Translations under genes and position numbers: made by a program
The notes under the pieces: model-generated
The model's input: the letters and a program-made list of their open reading frames with translations, nothing else
Databases searched by the model: none
Told to the model about the DNA's origin: nothing
In this document: positions 33,297 to 42,996 of the stretch, piece by piece
How positions within the stretch are numbered: position 1 is the stretch's first letter
How the letters are laid out: each line of letters begins with the position of its first letter
Assembly (NCBI GenBank): GCA_016713025.1
Contig: JADJPZ010000004.1
Coordinates: forward strand, 1,488,001-1,552,000
Length of the DNA stretch: 64,000 nt
From: Saprospiraceae bacterium
GTDB taxonomy: Bacteria; Bacteroidota; Bacteroidia; Chitinophagales; Saprospiraceae
Direction: 5' to 3'

Positions 33297-35825
33297 ATGA
33301 GTAACAGATTATATTATATCCTGATATTTACGGCAATAGTTGCATCGATGACTGCCCAAAACAGTGTGATTTTTGGCATCATCAGAGACATAGATTCCAA
33401 CCAAGGTATCGATTTTGTCACTGTATATATCGATGGAACAACCAATGTAACAGAGTCCGACAATAATGGTCAGTATAAAATCACTACTGACCCGAATAAA
33501 AAAGTTATCCTAAAATTTTCAAGGTTAGGATATACAGATCTCACTGTCAATGTCGAATCCATGCAGCCCGGACAAAAAAGGAACATCAACGTCAAGATGG
33601 TACCAAAAGCATCTGACCTGGAGATCGTAGTACGTGCCGGAAAAATCGAGGACGTCGGTATGGTAAGAGAAGAAGTGACAGAACTCAAAATTTTGCCCAC
33701 TGCCTCAGGAAACTTTGAAAGCATCCTGCCACACATCGCATTGGGGGTAAGCAGTGGCGCTGGTGGAGAGTTGACTTCACAGTACAATGTTCGAGGTGGC
33801 AACTACGACGAAAACCTGATATATGTCAATGATTTTGAAATATTCAGACCTCAATTGATCAGAAGTGGTCAGCAGGAAGGGCTCAGTTTTCCAAATATTG
33901 ATCTTATCAGAGACCTTGAGTTTTCATCCGGTGGCTATGAAGCTAAATTTGGTGATAAGATGTCCTCCGTACTCGATATCAGATACAAAAGGCCGGAAGA
34001 ATTCAGGGCAAGTGTTACGGCCAGCCTCTTAGGAGCATCTGCCCACATAGAAGGAAGCAAAAGGATCGGTGCCAATGCCTGGAATAAATTGAGATACCTC
34101 ATAGGTGCCCGATATAAAACCAATGCATACCTATTAGGAAGTTCGACCATCAAAGGTGAATATGTGCCATCATTTACTGATATCCAGGCTTTTGTCAGCT
34201 ACGAGCTCAACAAAGAATGGCAAGTAGCCCTTATATCCAATTATAATGGTAGCTTATACCAATTTCAGCCTTCCTCAGGCAAAAGTAAAAAAGGAACGAT
34301 TGATTTCCAATTGGAGTTAAATACCCTTTTTGAAGGTCAGGAGAAGGACAACTTTCAGTATGGTATGGGCGGACTATCATTTACATATGTGCCGGAAAGA
34401 AATAAAAATCCCTTGTATATGAAGTTTTTAGCATCTGCTTACAGGGCATCTGAAGAAGAAAATTTTGATATACTCGGTTTTTATAGACTTTCTCAAATAG
34501 AAACCGCTCTCGGGGACAATACCGGACAGGAAATTGCCGTACTTGGCACCGGAACACAGCATACTTACACCAGAAATTTTCTGTTCAATACCATTTATAA
34601 TTTTGAATACAAAGGAGGACTTGAATTACAAAAAGATGGTACCAACATCAAAGGAACAAATCATTTTGTCCAATGGGGATTAAAATTTCAGGGTGAACAA
34701 TTTGACGACAAAATCAATGAATGGGAAAGGCTTGATTCAGCAGGTTACTCCCTTCCTTACTCTTCTGCTGAAGTATTGCTGTCAAAGGTACTAAAGTCAG
34801 AAAATATTATTCAAAACAATCGATTGCAGGTATTTTTTCAGGATAGCTGGACTTATCGCAATGACCACTCTGAGTTTAAAATCACAGGTGGAATCCGATC
34901 CACATACAGATCAATCAGCCAGGAGTTATTGTTTAGCCCCAGAATGCAGATTTATTACAAACCGCTATCCTGGAGCAGTGATATCTCCTTCAAACTGTCA
35001 GGTGGGATTTACAATCAGGCACCATTATACAGAGAACTTCGAAGACCCGACGGCACCATCAATCCCAATCTGAAATCACAAAAATCAACACATTTGGTGG
35101 CAGGAGTTTCTTATGATTTTACCTGGGAAAAGGTCAGCAACAGGCCCTTCAGAATTATCTCAGAAGTATATTACAAAAGTTTATGGGATATGGTATCCTA
35201 CGAATTGGATAATGTAAGAATACGCTATGCTGGCGAAAACAACAGTACAGGATATATCATGGGCTGGGATTTCAGGATCAATGGTGAATTTGTACCCAAT
35301 GCAGAGTCATGGATCAATCTATCGTTCCTCACGGCACGCGAAAGTATCACAGGTGTCAACCATCTGAGATATGAAATAAAAGATAGTGTCAGAGTCCCCG
35401 TGATCGTTTCTGACGTGCCCAGGCCTACGGACCAGTTCATGACCATCAATATGTTTTTTCAGGACTATCTTCCGAAAAATGAAAATGTTAAGGTAAATCT
35501 CAACTTTTCGGTAGGTACAGGACTACCTTATGGTCCAAGGGAAAACAATCTTGAATTCAGAAATTTTTTCAGACTCAAACCCTATCACAGGATCGACGTA
35601 GGATTTTCAGTTCAGCTTTGGAAAGCTGAGTGGAAAAACAAAAAACCAAGGCACCCATTACGATTCTCTCAAAATAGCTGGATAAGTCTGGAGGCATTTA
35701 ATCTTTTGCAAATCACCAATCAGGCATCTGTCAACTGGATTAAGACACTAACCAATGAAGAGTACGCTCTACCCAATAATCTCACGGGAAGAAGAATCAA
35801 TCTGAGGATGCGGGTAGATTTTTAG
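33297..35825 (+). CDS. TonB-dependent receptor with carboxypeptidase-regulatory N-domain
   Basis: The 842-aa outer-membrane receptor has a signal peptide (ending SMTAQ). A CarboxypepD_reg-like domain (about 25-105) is followed by a plug (about 125-225) with SQYNVRGGNYDENLIYVND and SSGGYEAKFGDKMSSVLDI. A barrel ends in RINLRMRVDF. Unlike the receptor at 1.4 kb it has no DUF4249 or SusD partner. It lies just downstream of rpe and converges with the carboxylase gene, with only 7 bp between the stops. The ligand is unknown. Confidence 0.9.
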   Translation: MSNRLYYILIFTAIVASMTAQNSVIFGIIRDIDSNQGIDFVTVYIDGTTNVTESDNNGQYKITTDPNKKVILKFSRLGYTDLTVNVESMQPGQKRNINVKMVPKASDLEIVVRAGKIEDVGMVREEVTELKILPTASGNFESILPHIALGVSSGAGGELTSQYNVRGGNYDENLIYVNDFEIFRPQLIRSGQQEGLSFPNIDLIRDLEFSSGGYEAKFGDKMSSVLDIRYKRPEEFRASVTASLLGASAHIEGSKRIGANAWNKLRYLIGARYKTNAYLLGSSTIKGEYVPSFTDIQAFVSYELNKEWQVALISNYNGSLYQFQPSSGKSKKGTIDFQLELNTLFEGQEKDNFQYGMGGLSFTYVPERNKNPLYMKFLASAYRASEEENFDILGFYRLSQIETALGDNTGQEIAVLGTGTQHTYTRNFLFNTIYNFEYKGGLELQKDGTNIKGTNHFVQWGLKFQGEQFDDKINEWERLDSAGYSLPYSSAEVLLSKVLKSENIIQNNRLQVFFQDSWTYRNDHSEFKITGGIRSTYRSISQELLFSPRMQIYYKPLSWSSDISFKLSGGIYNQAPLYRELRRPDGTINPNLKSQKSTHLVAGVSYDFTWEKVSNRPFRIISEVYYKSLWDMVSYELDNVRIRYAGENNSTGYIMGWDFRINGEFVPNAESWINLSFLTARESITGVNHLRYEIKDSVRVPVIVSDVPRPTDQFMTINMFFQDYLPKNENVKVNLNFSVGTGLPYGPRENNLEFRNFFRLKPYHRIDVGFSVQLWKAEWKNKKPRHPLRFSQNSWISLEAFNLLQITNQASVNWIKTLTNEEYALPNNLTGRRINLRMRVDF

Positions 35826-35832
35826 TGCTTCT

Positions 35833-37467
35833 TCAGGTTTGTAATACTCCGGGATTAAATTTCTCCACGATACCATGATTGGCCGTTTCTATTCCTAAAG
35901 ATATAGTTTCACGGGTTTTTCTCGGATCTATGATGGCATCTACCCAAAGTCTCGCAGCAGCGTAATATGGAGTAGTCTGGCTATCGTATCTGTCTTTCAT
36001 GGAGTCAAATAATGCTTTTTCTGATTCCGGATCAGGTGCTTTTCCTTGTTTCTTTAACGTAGAAATCTGGATTTGGGTCAGGACTCTTGCAGCCTGAGCT
36101 CCACCCATGACCGCTAATTTTGCGGTAGGCCAAGCAACGATCAATCTTGGGTCATAAGCCTTACCGCACATGGCATAATTTCCTGCACCATATGAATTCC
36201 CAACTATCACAGAAAATTTTGGTACTGTGGAATTAGCTACTGCATTGACCATTTTTGCACCATCTTTGATGATACCACCATGCTCTGATCTTTTGCCAAC
36301 CATAAATCCAGTCACATCATGCAAAAATACTAAAGGAATCTTTTTTTGATTGCAGTTCATAATGAACCTTGTAGCTTTATCAGCAGAATCAGAATAGATG
36401 ACACCTCCTATTTGCATTTCGCCTGCAGCATTTTTGATGATAAGCCGCTGATTGGCAACAATACCTACTGCCCATCCATCTATACGTGCGTATCCACAAA
36501 TAATAGATTTGCCATACTCTTCTTTGTATTGAGTGATCTCCGAATCATCCACTATACATTTGATGATTTCAAGCATATCATAAGGCTTAGCAGGGTTGTC
36601 AGGGAAAATGCCGGCAATGTCAGACACATTTTTCCGGGGAGTTAAAGCCTTGATCCGGTCAAATCCAGCTTTTTCTGATGCCCCGATTTTAGAAACTAAT
36701 TTTCGAATTGTAGCAAGGCAGGTTTTGTCATCAGGCATTTTATAGTCAGTGACCCCAGAAACTTCACAGTGTGTGGTTGCTCCACCTAGTGTTTCCTGAT
36801 CCACGTCCTCTCCTATCGCAGCCTTGACCAAATAAGGTCCAGCCAAAAATATAGAACCTGTACCTTCTACTATTAATGCTTCATCAGACATAATGGGAAG
36901 ATATGCCCCTCCTGCCACACAGCTGCCCATGATAGCTGCTATCTGAGGGATGCCCATAGAAGACATTTTAGCATTATTTCTGAAAATCCTCCCAAAATGT
37001 TCTTTATCCGGGAATATTTCGTCCTGCATAGGAAGATAAACCCCGGCACTGTCCACTAAATATATAATGGGAATCCGGTTTTCCATAGCTATCTCTTGTG
37101 CCCTGAGATTTTTTTTACCTGACATAGGAAACCATGCTCCGGCTTTTACAGTTGCGTCATTGGCGACTATCATGACTATCCTGCCTTCAACCTTTCCCAA
37201 TCCCGCAACTACTCCCGCAGCGGGGCATCCACCATGATCCTGATACATTTCGTATGCAGCAAAGGCCCCGATTTCAAAAAAAATACTATCTTTATCAATT
37301 AATGTTGCTATACGTTCACGGGCAGTTAATTTACCTTCTTCATGCTGTTTTTTGATCCTATCGATACCTCCGCCAAGTGATATCTTTTCAAGTTTTCTAT
37401 TGACATCAGACACCGCCAGCAACATAGCATCTTCATTTCTACTGTATTCAATATCTAATTTATTCAT
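35833..37467 (-). CDS. Acyl-CoA carboxylase beta subunit (carboxyltransferase), methylcrotonyl-type
   Basis: The 544-aa protein is a biotin-dependent carboxyltransferase: residues 50-300 form the N-domain and 310-530 the C-domain of the crotonase-like fold. The segment YLVDSAGVYLPMQDEIFPDK and HFGRIFRNNAKMSS matches methylcrotonyl-CoA carboxylase beta subunits (leucine degradation) better than propionyl-CoA ones. GSCVAGGAYLPIMSDEAL and IVGNSYGAGNYAMCG form the oxyanion loops. The biotin carboxylase/carrier subunit is not in the window. The upstream DUF4105 gene lies 76 bp away in the same direction. Substrate assignment is by resemblance only. Confidence 0.88.
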   Translation of the reverse strand: MNKLDIEYSRNEDAMLLAVSDVNRKLEKISLGGGIDRIKKQHEEGKLTARERIATLIDKDSIFFEIGAFAAYEMYQDHGGCPAAGVVAGLGKVEGRIVMIVANDATVKAGAWFPMSGKKNLRAQEIAMENRIPIIYLVDSAGVYLPMQDEIFPDKEHFGRIFRNNAKMSSMGIPQIAAIMGSCVAGGAYLPIMSDEALIVEGTGSIFLAGPYLVKAAIGEDVDQETLGGATTHCEVSGVTDYKMPDDKTCLATIRKLVSKIGASEKAGFDRIKALTPRKNVSDIAGIFPDNPAKPYDMLEIIKCIVDDSEITQYKEEYGKSIICGYARIDGWAVGIVANQRLIIKNAAGEMQIGGVIYSDSADKATRFIMNCNQKKIPLVFLHDVTGFMVGKRSEHGGIIKDGAKMVNAVANSTVPKFSVIVGNSYGAGNYAMCGKAYDPRLIVAWPTAKLAVMGGAQAARVLTQIQISTLKKQGKAPDPESEKALFDSMKDRYDSQTTPYYAAARLWVDAIIDPRKTRETISLGIETANHGIVEKFNPGVLQT

Positions 37468-37543
37468 ATTTCTTTTTGACCGGATTTAGTTCATGATGAT
37501 TGGCAAATTTCTTTGGTTCCCTGACATTTATAAAGGTTTCAAA

Positions 37544-38713
37544 TCATACTTTCTCCTTATACCACCTGACCACTTTAAGCACCAAAATAGTGGAAATCAA
37601 GATGACCAATGGATGAAAGTATTGTGGTAAAAACATCAGACCCGGAATAGAGTTTAAAATACTTATTCCTAAAAGAATCAATAAAGTCCATAGTATCCAT
37701 TTAAATTTTGTTCTCCTTTCTCTCAAAAAATAAAAAACCGGCACCAACGGACTGCACCAAAGCAGATTGTAATTGTATTTGGTCGGGATATGATCTGTCG
37801 CAAACCACATGATCACCATCAACAGTGCACTGAGTATAATTGTCCAAATCCAAAAACGGTCAAATATGCTCACCCAACCCATTTCTTTTCCTGATGCAAA
37901 CCAATAAAAAATAATTATTTCAATCAACAAAAGCATGCCAAATACAAACCATGGCGAAAGTAAAAAATAGTTACTTACTGACGTTGTTTCAAATGTAAGT
38001 ACTTGATTTTCTGTCTGCTGCAGTGATGTGTTTAAAGCTTTTTTTCGTGCATTCCCTACAGCTTTGGCAAGATAGTCCGGAATAAATGTTTCTTCGCTGA
38101 GTGTAGTGACTTTGTCTGCAGGTGCACCTATGATGAGGTCGATGCCAAAATCTGTCCAAGGCATATCCTTTTGATACTCCTTTATGATCTGACGGAAAGT
38201 TTTTGCCGATGATAAGTCAGTATTCCATAGCAAACCGGAGATATGGTTGTCCAAAATATCTCTGACTCTGGTGGCACAGTTGTCCCTAAAAAAATCATAC
38301 TTATAGGTTTTGTTTTCTTCCAGCATGTTCCAATCAATAAACTGCACAATTTTCTGCTTCTCTGTTGAATCCAAGTGCAACACCTGCTCTCTGACACTCC
38401 TATTAAAATAGTTGTATTCATACAAAAATCTGTCGTATGGAGCCACACTGATAGTATATGGAAGTTTACCTCGCATAAACTTTATCATAAATCCCTTCTC
38501 TTTGAAGTCAAATGTACCATAATTATATACCATATCAGATCCCGATGATTGATTATGTATTCTGATACCGTTATGACCGTAAATGGAATAAATATCTTTG
38601 CCCGGAGCACATGTAAGAAGAGAAATGGTTACATCATCCTGACCAATTAAGTCTGAGATAGGTAATAAAACTATGACGCAAAATGAAAATAAGATACTTC
38701 TGATGAATTTCAT
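37544..38713 (-). CDS. DUF4105 (Lnb-like) membrane protein
   Basis: The 389-aa protein has a signal peptide (ending DLIGQ). A periplasmic DUF4105 domain (about 28-210) shows SLLTCAPGKDIYSIYGHNGI, VYNYGTFDFKEKGFM and YDFFRDNCATRVRDIL, the last holding a conserved Asn-Cys. Five hydrophobic segments at the C-terminus (from about 255) include WFVFGMLLLIEIIIFYWFA and MLFLPQYFHPLVILISTIL. The family resembles cysteine-type amidase folds, but its activity in Bacteroidota is unproven. A TAACTTTG box lies only 5 bp before the ATG. Confidence 0.87.
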   Translation of the reverse strand: MKFIRSILFSFCVIVLLPISDLIGQDDVTISLLTCAPGKDIYSIYGHNGIRIHNQSSGSDMVYNYGTFDFKEKGFMIKFMRGKLPYTISVAPYDRFLYEYNYFNRSVREQVLHLDSTEKQKIVQFIDWNMLEENKTYKYDFFRDNCATRVRDILDNHISGLLWNTDLSSAKTFRQIIKEYQKDMPWTDFGIDLIIGAPADKVTTLSEETFIPDYLAKAVGNARKKALNTSLQQTENQVLTFETTSVSNYFLLSPWFVFGMLLLIEIIIFYWFASGKEMGWVSIFDRFWIWTIILSALLMVIMWFATDHIPTKYNYNLLWCSPLVPVFYFLRERRTKFKWILWTLLILLGISILNSIPGLMFLPQYFHPLVILISTILVLKVVRWYKEKV

Positions 38714-38717
38714 GTCC

Positions 38718-38725
38718 CAAAGTTA
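38718..38725 (-). promoter_or_regulatory. TAACTTTG box directly before the DUF4105 start
   Basis: The minus strand matches TAnnTTTG exactly. If used, transcription would begin within a base or two of the ATG, giving an almost leaderless mRNA. Alternatively the match is fortuitous. Confidence 0.35.
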
Positions 38726-38830
38726 AGGATTTATGTATTTAAAACACGGTAACGATTTTATATTTTTATTCATCGAGATTAGTTTCATTGATTATCATAA
38801 CTTTACAGCTTCAATTTTAATAATAAACAA

Positions 38831-39460
38831 ATGAGTTGTAATGTTATTTCAAAATATTTTCCTCTATTGAGTCAAGATCAGATAGGTCAATTAGCCGCTT
38901 TGGAAGGTTTGTACAGGGAATGGAATGAAAAAATAAATGTTATTTCACGTAAAGACATTGACAATTTGTATGTACATCATGTTTTGCATTCGTTAGCCAT
39001 CGCAAAGTTCATCAACTTTAAGGATGGAACTAAAATCATTGACCTTGGTACGGGTGGTGGGTTTCCTGGTATTCCTTTGGCAATTTTTTTTCCGGAATGT
39101 CAGTTTTTGCTTGTGGACAGCATTAATAAAAAATTGATTGTAATTGAAGAAGTAGTCCGCACTATCGGGCTTACAAATGTAGAAACCCGTCATTCCAGAG
39201 TAGAAGACATCAAAGAAAAATGCGAATTTGTGGTAACCCGGGCAGTGGCGAAAATCGATTTACTGCTGCCGTGGGCAAGAAAAGTATTGGGAAAAACACA
39301 TAAAAATACATATCCCAATGGCCTAATTGCTTTGAAAGGAGATTTAAAAAGTGAATTGGAACTGATTTCCAAACACGAATATAAGGAAATTGCCCCACTT
39401 AATAAATATTTTCAGGAACCCTATTTTGAAGAAAAATTTCTCCTGTACATTCAGGGTTAA
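38831..39460 (+). CDS. rsmG: 16S rRNA (guanine527-N7)-methyltransferase
   Basis: The 209-aa enzyme methylates G527 of 16S rRNA using S-adenosylmethionine. The SAM-binding loop KIIDLGTGGGFPGIPLAI (about 66-83), EWNEKINVISRKDIDNLYVHH near the N-terminus, FVVTRAVAKIDLLLPWARK and LIALKGDLKSEL are all diagnostic. The length matches the family. It converges with the permease gene, leaving only 3 bp between the stop codons. Confidence 0.95.
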   Translation: MSCNVISKYFPLLSQDQIGQLAALEGLYREWNEKINVISRKDIDNLYVHHVLHSLAIAKFINFKDGTKIIDLGTGGGFPGIPLAIFFPECQFLLVDSINKKLIVIEEVVRTIGLTNVETRHSRVEDIKEKCEFVVTRAVAKIDLLLPWARKVLGKTHKNTYPNGLIALKGDLKSELELISKHEYKEIAPLNKYFQEPYFEEKFLLYIQG

Positions 39461-39463
39461 GGT

Positions 39464-40240
39464 TTACAAAATACCAGAAGCAAGCCCGAAGGCTATCACC
39501 AACAAAAGTATGGCCACAGTATTTTTAACGAAGTTTATCGTTACCTTTTTCAACAATTGATTGCCAAAGACTGCGCCTGCTGCTGCCGAACAAATAGCAG
39601 CCAATAAGATATATACATTGGACATCTCTATATGACTTATCATGCCTCTCGAATACACACCAAGTCTGGTGATGTCCACCATGGTGGATACAAAAGCTGT
39701 AGTGCCAATAAAAGCGGCTTTGGACAATCCAGCCCTTATCAGGAAAGCACTTCTCAGCGCGCCTTGGGTACCTGATAGCCCTCCAAAAAAACCACTCAAA
39801 ATCCCGCCAAAAGGCATCCATTTTTGACTGAATTGCAGTTTTTCAAAATAGGGAATGATCTCGATTAAAGCAAAAATCATCAGAAGTATGGCGATGATAA
39901 ACTTGACAGGATATACATTCATATCACGTCCCCAAATCTGATAAGAGAAAAAAACCGGCATTTCGGATATCTGTAATAAAATCCATGCTCCGACAAAAGA
40001 TGCCAGAATTGCAGGTACCCCAAATGTAATGACTACGCTTTTATTCGCATCTCTTCCTGTTAAAAACAATTTCAGTATATTGTTGATCAGGTGAACTATT
40101 CCTGTCATTGCGATAGCTACCTCTGCCGGAAAAAACAACATCATCACAGGTGCCAGTAAAGTACCAAGTCCAAAGCCTGAAAAAAATGTAAGTACCGCAG
40201 CTAAAAATGCTGTCAGGGAAATAATGAGGTAACTGGTCAT
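39464..40240 (-). CDS. TauE/SafE family sulfite/organo-anion exporter-like permease
   Basis: The 258-aa integral membrane protein has eight predicted helices, beginning LIISLTAFLAAVLTFFSGFGLG. Two family-type repeats are visible: FFSGFGLGTLLAPVMMLFFP near the N-terminus and GGILSGFFGGLSGTQGALRS in the middle. The G-G-x-x-G-x-Q-G-A motif is typical of TauE/SafE proteins, which move sulfur-containing or other small organic anions. The substrate is unknown and no sulfur-metabolism genes are nearby. Confidence 0.88.
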   Translation of the reverse strand: MTSYLIISLTAFLAAVLTFFSGFGLGTLLAPVMMLFFPAEVAIAMTGIVHLINNILKLFLTGRDANKSVVITFGVPAILASFVGAWILLQISEMPVFFSYQIWGRDMNVYPVKFIIAILLMIFALIEIIPYFEKLQFSQKWMPFGGILSGFFGGLSGTQGALRSAFLIRAGLSKAAFIGTTAFVSTMVDITRLGVYSRGMISHIEMSNVYILLAAICSAAAGAVFGNQLLKKVTINFVKNTVAILLLVIAFGLASGIL

Positions 40241-40269
40241 TCAGCTGATTCTTTTTAAATGTGTAAGAT

Positions 40270-42141
40270 TTATCTTAACTTCAGATAATCCAACTCATTG
40301 AGTGTGTCTGGATTAATAACCCGCATTTCAATCTTTTTACCATTGACATAGAACAGACAAAGGGCGTTTTCAACACTGAATGACTTAGTATGTGCGCTCC
40401 ACGGCAATACTTCCTGAGCATAATATGGTGCTCCTGCCGCACCATTATTCACCTGATATATCGGTCGCTTGAAGCTCAGTTTTTTATGTGGATAATTTTC
40501 AGGATAGATAGGTACTTCATTAGTGATTTTCATATGATTGTAATTGTGTTCATCTCCGGTCAAAATGGCTACCACCTTGGTGCTTTGGTTGGCCAAAATA
40601 TCCAGATATTCATCCCTTCTTTCTATGATCCCTTTTTCAACAGGCTTGCCTGCTACGTAAGTTCTTTTATCATTGTTTCCATGATACCACATATCGTCTC
40701 CGCTATGGCCACCATTGGGAAAAGCAGGAGTATGCTGAGTGACAAAAATATGATCTATGGTTTTATCTTTTTCCAGCTTACTGATCACTTCTTGCAGCCA
40801 CTTCAACTGATTGTCCATAATATAAGCATGAAGACCACCGCTCGTACTGACATTGCCACTCAATGTAGGTGCAAACCAATAATCACTGTTCAGGACAACC
40901 ATAGCCACATTCCCGTATGTGTAATAATATACATTTTCTTTGTATGAAGGAAAATCCAGATTTTGCAGATCAGGATCGTATTTGCTGCCATCTTCACCTG
41001 ACGGACCATTTTCATGGTTGACAAACGCTTGTCCAAATATGGCTTCTGCAGATTCAGTATTGTATGGGAACTTGTCAATAAAAGCTACCCTGCTACCTGC
41101 TTCATCCTTAAAAATGTAACCCAACGTTTCATGGTTACCCATTGTGGTGTAATATGGTGTATAATGCCAAAACGGCTCGACAGCTTTTTTCCAGTTGGTG
41201 TACTGAAGCAGCATTTCCTCTTTATTATTGAGGTAACCATTGATCATGTCTCCCGTAAACTGCATAAATGCTACATTTTGCTGTTGTGCCAATGCTCCGA
41301 TTTTTTTCATGACATATACATTGGCACCAAATATATTTCGTTCTCCGCCGCCGGTAGCACTCCGGCTGTCACTGCAATAACCAAACACAAACGGTTTTCT
41401 ATCACCTGCTTTCGGAGCAGTGGTAAATTCGTATTGCTGCGAAAAATCTCCGTAAATAACTTTATAAGGGTATTTTTTTCCGGATTTTAATGAAGTGATA
41501 GTAAATACATGCGAAGTGCCTGCTTCAGGTTCAGTAATCACTTTTCCATCTACTTCTACTGTACATTTTACAGTTTTGGTCGTGTGAAACCATATGGTAA
41601 CCTCCTGATCAGTTACTTTGCTGATAAATGGTCCTTCAGAAATTGCCGGAGCTATTTTAAATGGTCCTGTGCCTGTAAGCCCAACCTCGCCATCGTAAAC
41701 CATACTACCGGTTTTTGAAGTCAGCCTGTATCCTATAGTCAACATCGCACGCTCTTTCCATGCTACAAAATCATATGGATAACGGAAGTCGTTTTTGATA
41801 TTAACCGCGACCTTTCCGGACACAATTTCCTTTGTAAATCTGAAAATGGGCAAAGGGTGTTTCACCTGATTGTACGGGATCAGACCATAGGTGATCGTGC
41901 CTTCAAAGTCGCCAAATTCAAAGATGATACCATCATTAGTTCCTACCGGATTTCCCATCAATGCGGATATAGTGTATTTTGGTTTTACAGGGTCAGCATA
42001 GTGCCGCATACTGTCAGTCCTGTAATATATTCCATTCTCGTCATATCCGATGTTGGAATATGAGGCGGGTATTTTGATTTCCTGACAAAATAACACTGAC
42101 GATACAACCAAAAAAGTCACTACCAGGTTTAATATCTTCAT
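40270..42141 (-). CDS. Secreted purple-acid-phosphatase-like metallophosphoesterase
   Basis: From the ATG giving MKILNLVVTFLVV the product is 623 aa with a signal peptide ending LFCQ. An N-terminal beta-rich region (about 20-240) ends in an Fn3-like module (GPFISKVTDQEVTIWFHTTK), as in purple acid phosphatases. The catalytic domain shows FGYCSDSRS, MQFTGDMING, TTMGNHE, VTQHTPAFPNGGHSGDD and LTGDEHNYNH, the five metallophosphatase blocks. It probably releases phosphate from organic esters outside the cytoplasm. No sorting domain is visible at the C-terminus. The gene stands alone, divergent from the hyp genes. Confidence 0.87.
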   Translation of the reverse strand: MKILNLVVTFLVVSSVLFCQEIKIPASYSNIGYDENGIYYRTDSMRHYADPVKPKYTISALMGNPVGTNDGIIFEFGDFEGTITYGLIPYNQVKHPLPIFRFTKEIVSGKVAVNIKNDFRYPYDFVAWKERAMLTIGYRLTSKTGSMVYDGEVGLTGTGPFKIAPAISEGPFISKVTDQEVTIWFHTTKTVKCTVEVDGKVITEPEAGTSHVFTITSLKSGKKYPYKVIYGDFSQQYEFTTAPKAGDRKPFVFGYCSDSRSATGGGERNIFGANVYVMKKIGALAQQQNVAFMQFTGDMINGYLNNKEEMLLQYTNWKKAVEPFWHYTPYYTTMGNHETLGYIFKDEAGSRVAFIDKFPYNTESAEAIFGQAFVNHENGPSGEDGSKYDPDLQNLDFPSYKENVYYYTYGNVAMVVLNSDYWFAPTLSGNVSTSGGLHAYIMDNQLKWLQEVISKLEKDKTIDHIFVTQHTPAFPNGGHSGDDMWYHGNNDKRTYVAGKPVEKGIIERRDEYLDILANQSTKVVAILTGDEHNYNHMKITNEVPIYPENYPHKKLSFKRPIYQVNNGAAGAPYYAQEVLPWSAHTKSFSVENALCLFYVNGKKIEMRVINPDTLNELDYLKLR

Positions 42142-42405
42142 ATCCGGATGGTTTTGAATCAAAAGCATAAAGGTAAAACAATATCATTCAATATCCATAG
42201 AAAACAATCAATAACTGTTGGTAATAACTCCATAGATGGCAAAGTATTTAGAGGGTTTGCAAAAATTATTGATTCAAATATGGTTACCTGGAAAAGAAAG
42301 AAGGACAGCAATTGTATGATACAGATTATAATACTGTATGATATTTCTCATTTTGAAAGATTATCAGAGAAGTTACCTTTGTCTGGAATCAAATTTAATT
42401 TGGTA

Positions 42406-42627
42406 ATGATCAAGCAAATATTCTATAAGTTACTGTCCGGATTAATTCTGTTGACACCATTCGCAGTCAATGCACACCCGGGTCACGGTGACCATACTCA
42501 CGATGGCTTTTCTGTGATTCATTATTTTACTGAACCCGAACATATAGCGGTTGTTGTCGCTGTATTAGTGACTGTGGTGATTGCATTGATGGTCAGAAGA
42601 CAAAATGCCCGTAAAAAATTGTCCTGA
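42406..42627 (+). CDS. His-rich single-pass mini-protein preceding hypA
   Basis: The 73-aa protein starts at ATG 42406. A longer in-frame stretch back to 42148 overlaps the divergent phosphatase gene and lacks coding character. A signal or anchor (LLSGLILLTPFAVNA) precedes AHPGHGDHTHDGFSVIHYF, which has five His residues in a short stretch, then one transmembrane helix (EHIAVVVAVLVTVVIALMV) and a basic tail. It resembles the N-terminal 'HPGH' region of HupE/UreJ-type nickel permeases but is far too short for a transporter. The stop is 3 bp before hypA, so a metal-binding role in nickel supply is inferred. Confidence 0.75.
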   Translation: MIKQIFYKLLSGLILLTPFAVNAHPGHGDHTHDGFSVIHYFTEPEHIAVVVAVLVTVVIALMVRRQNARKKLS

Positions 42628-42630
42628 TTC

Positions 42631-42975
42631 ATGCATGAACTTTCCATTGTCATGAGCATTTTGGAAATTGCTGACGCGGAAGCTCAAAAAGCAAATGCCA
42701 CTCACATTGAAGAAATTGAACTTGAAATCGGTCAGTTGAATACGGTGGAAATAGATGCATTTAATTTTGCCTGGGAACAAGCAGTAAAGGATACTATTTT
42801 GAGCAAAGCAAAAAAAATCATCCACCATACTGCAGGAAAAGGGAAATGTATGGAATGCGGTCATCTGTTCTTCATGGAAAAATTGTATGACACTTGCGAA
42901 AATTGTAACAGTTATTTTGTGGAGATCACAGAAGGTAAGGAACTGAAAGTGAAGAGTATTACTATTGAAAATTGA
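42631..42975 (+). CDS. hypA: Hydrogenase/urease nickel incorporation metallochaperone HypA
   Basis: The 114-aa protein has the invariant N-terminal MHELSIVMSI with the nickel-binding His2. Its zinc site is formed by CMEC (about 72-75) and CENC (about 90-93). The ELEIGQLNTVEIDAFNFAWE block is also typical. HypA hands nickel to HypB and the [NiFe]-hydrogenase large subunit. The gene lies between a His-rich mini-protein and hypB (21-bp gap). No hydrogenase structural gene is in the window. Confidence 0.95.
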   Translation: MHELSIVMSILEIADAEAQKANATHIEEIELEIGQLNTVEIDAFNFAWEQAVKDTILSKAKKIIHHTAGKGKCMECGHLFFMEKLYDTCENCNSYFVEITEGKELKVKSITIEN

Positions 42976-42996
42976 TAATTTGTAATTCATAATTTT

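Noticed and set aside
42148..42627. 159-aa version of the His-rich mini-protein
   Set aside because: The extension overlaps the divergent phosphatase start and has no coding character. A signal peptide follows the internal ATG.
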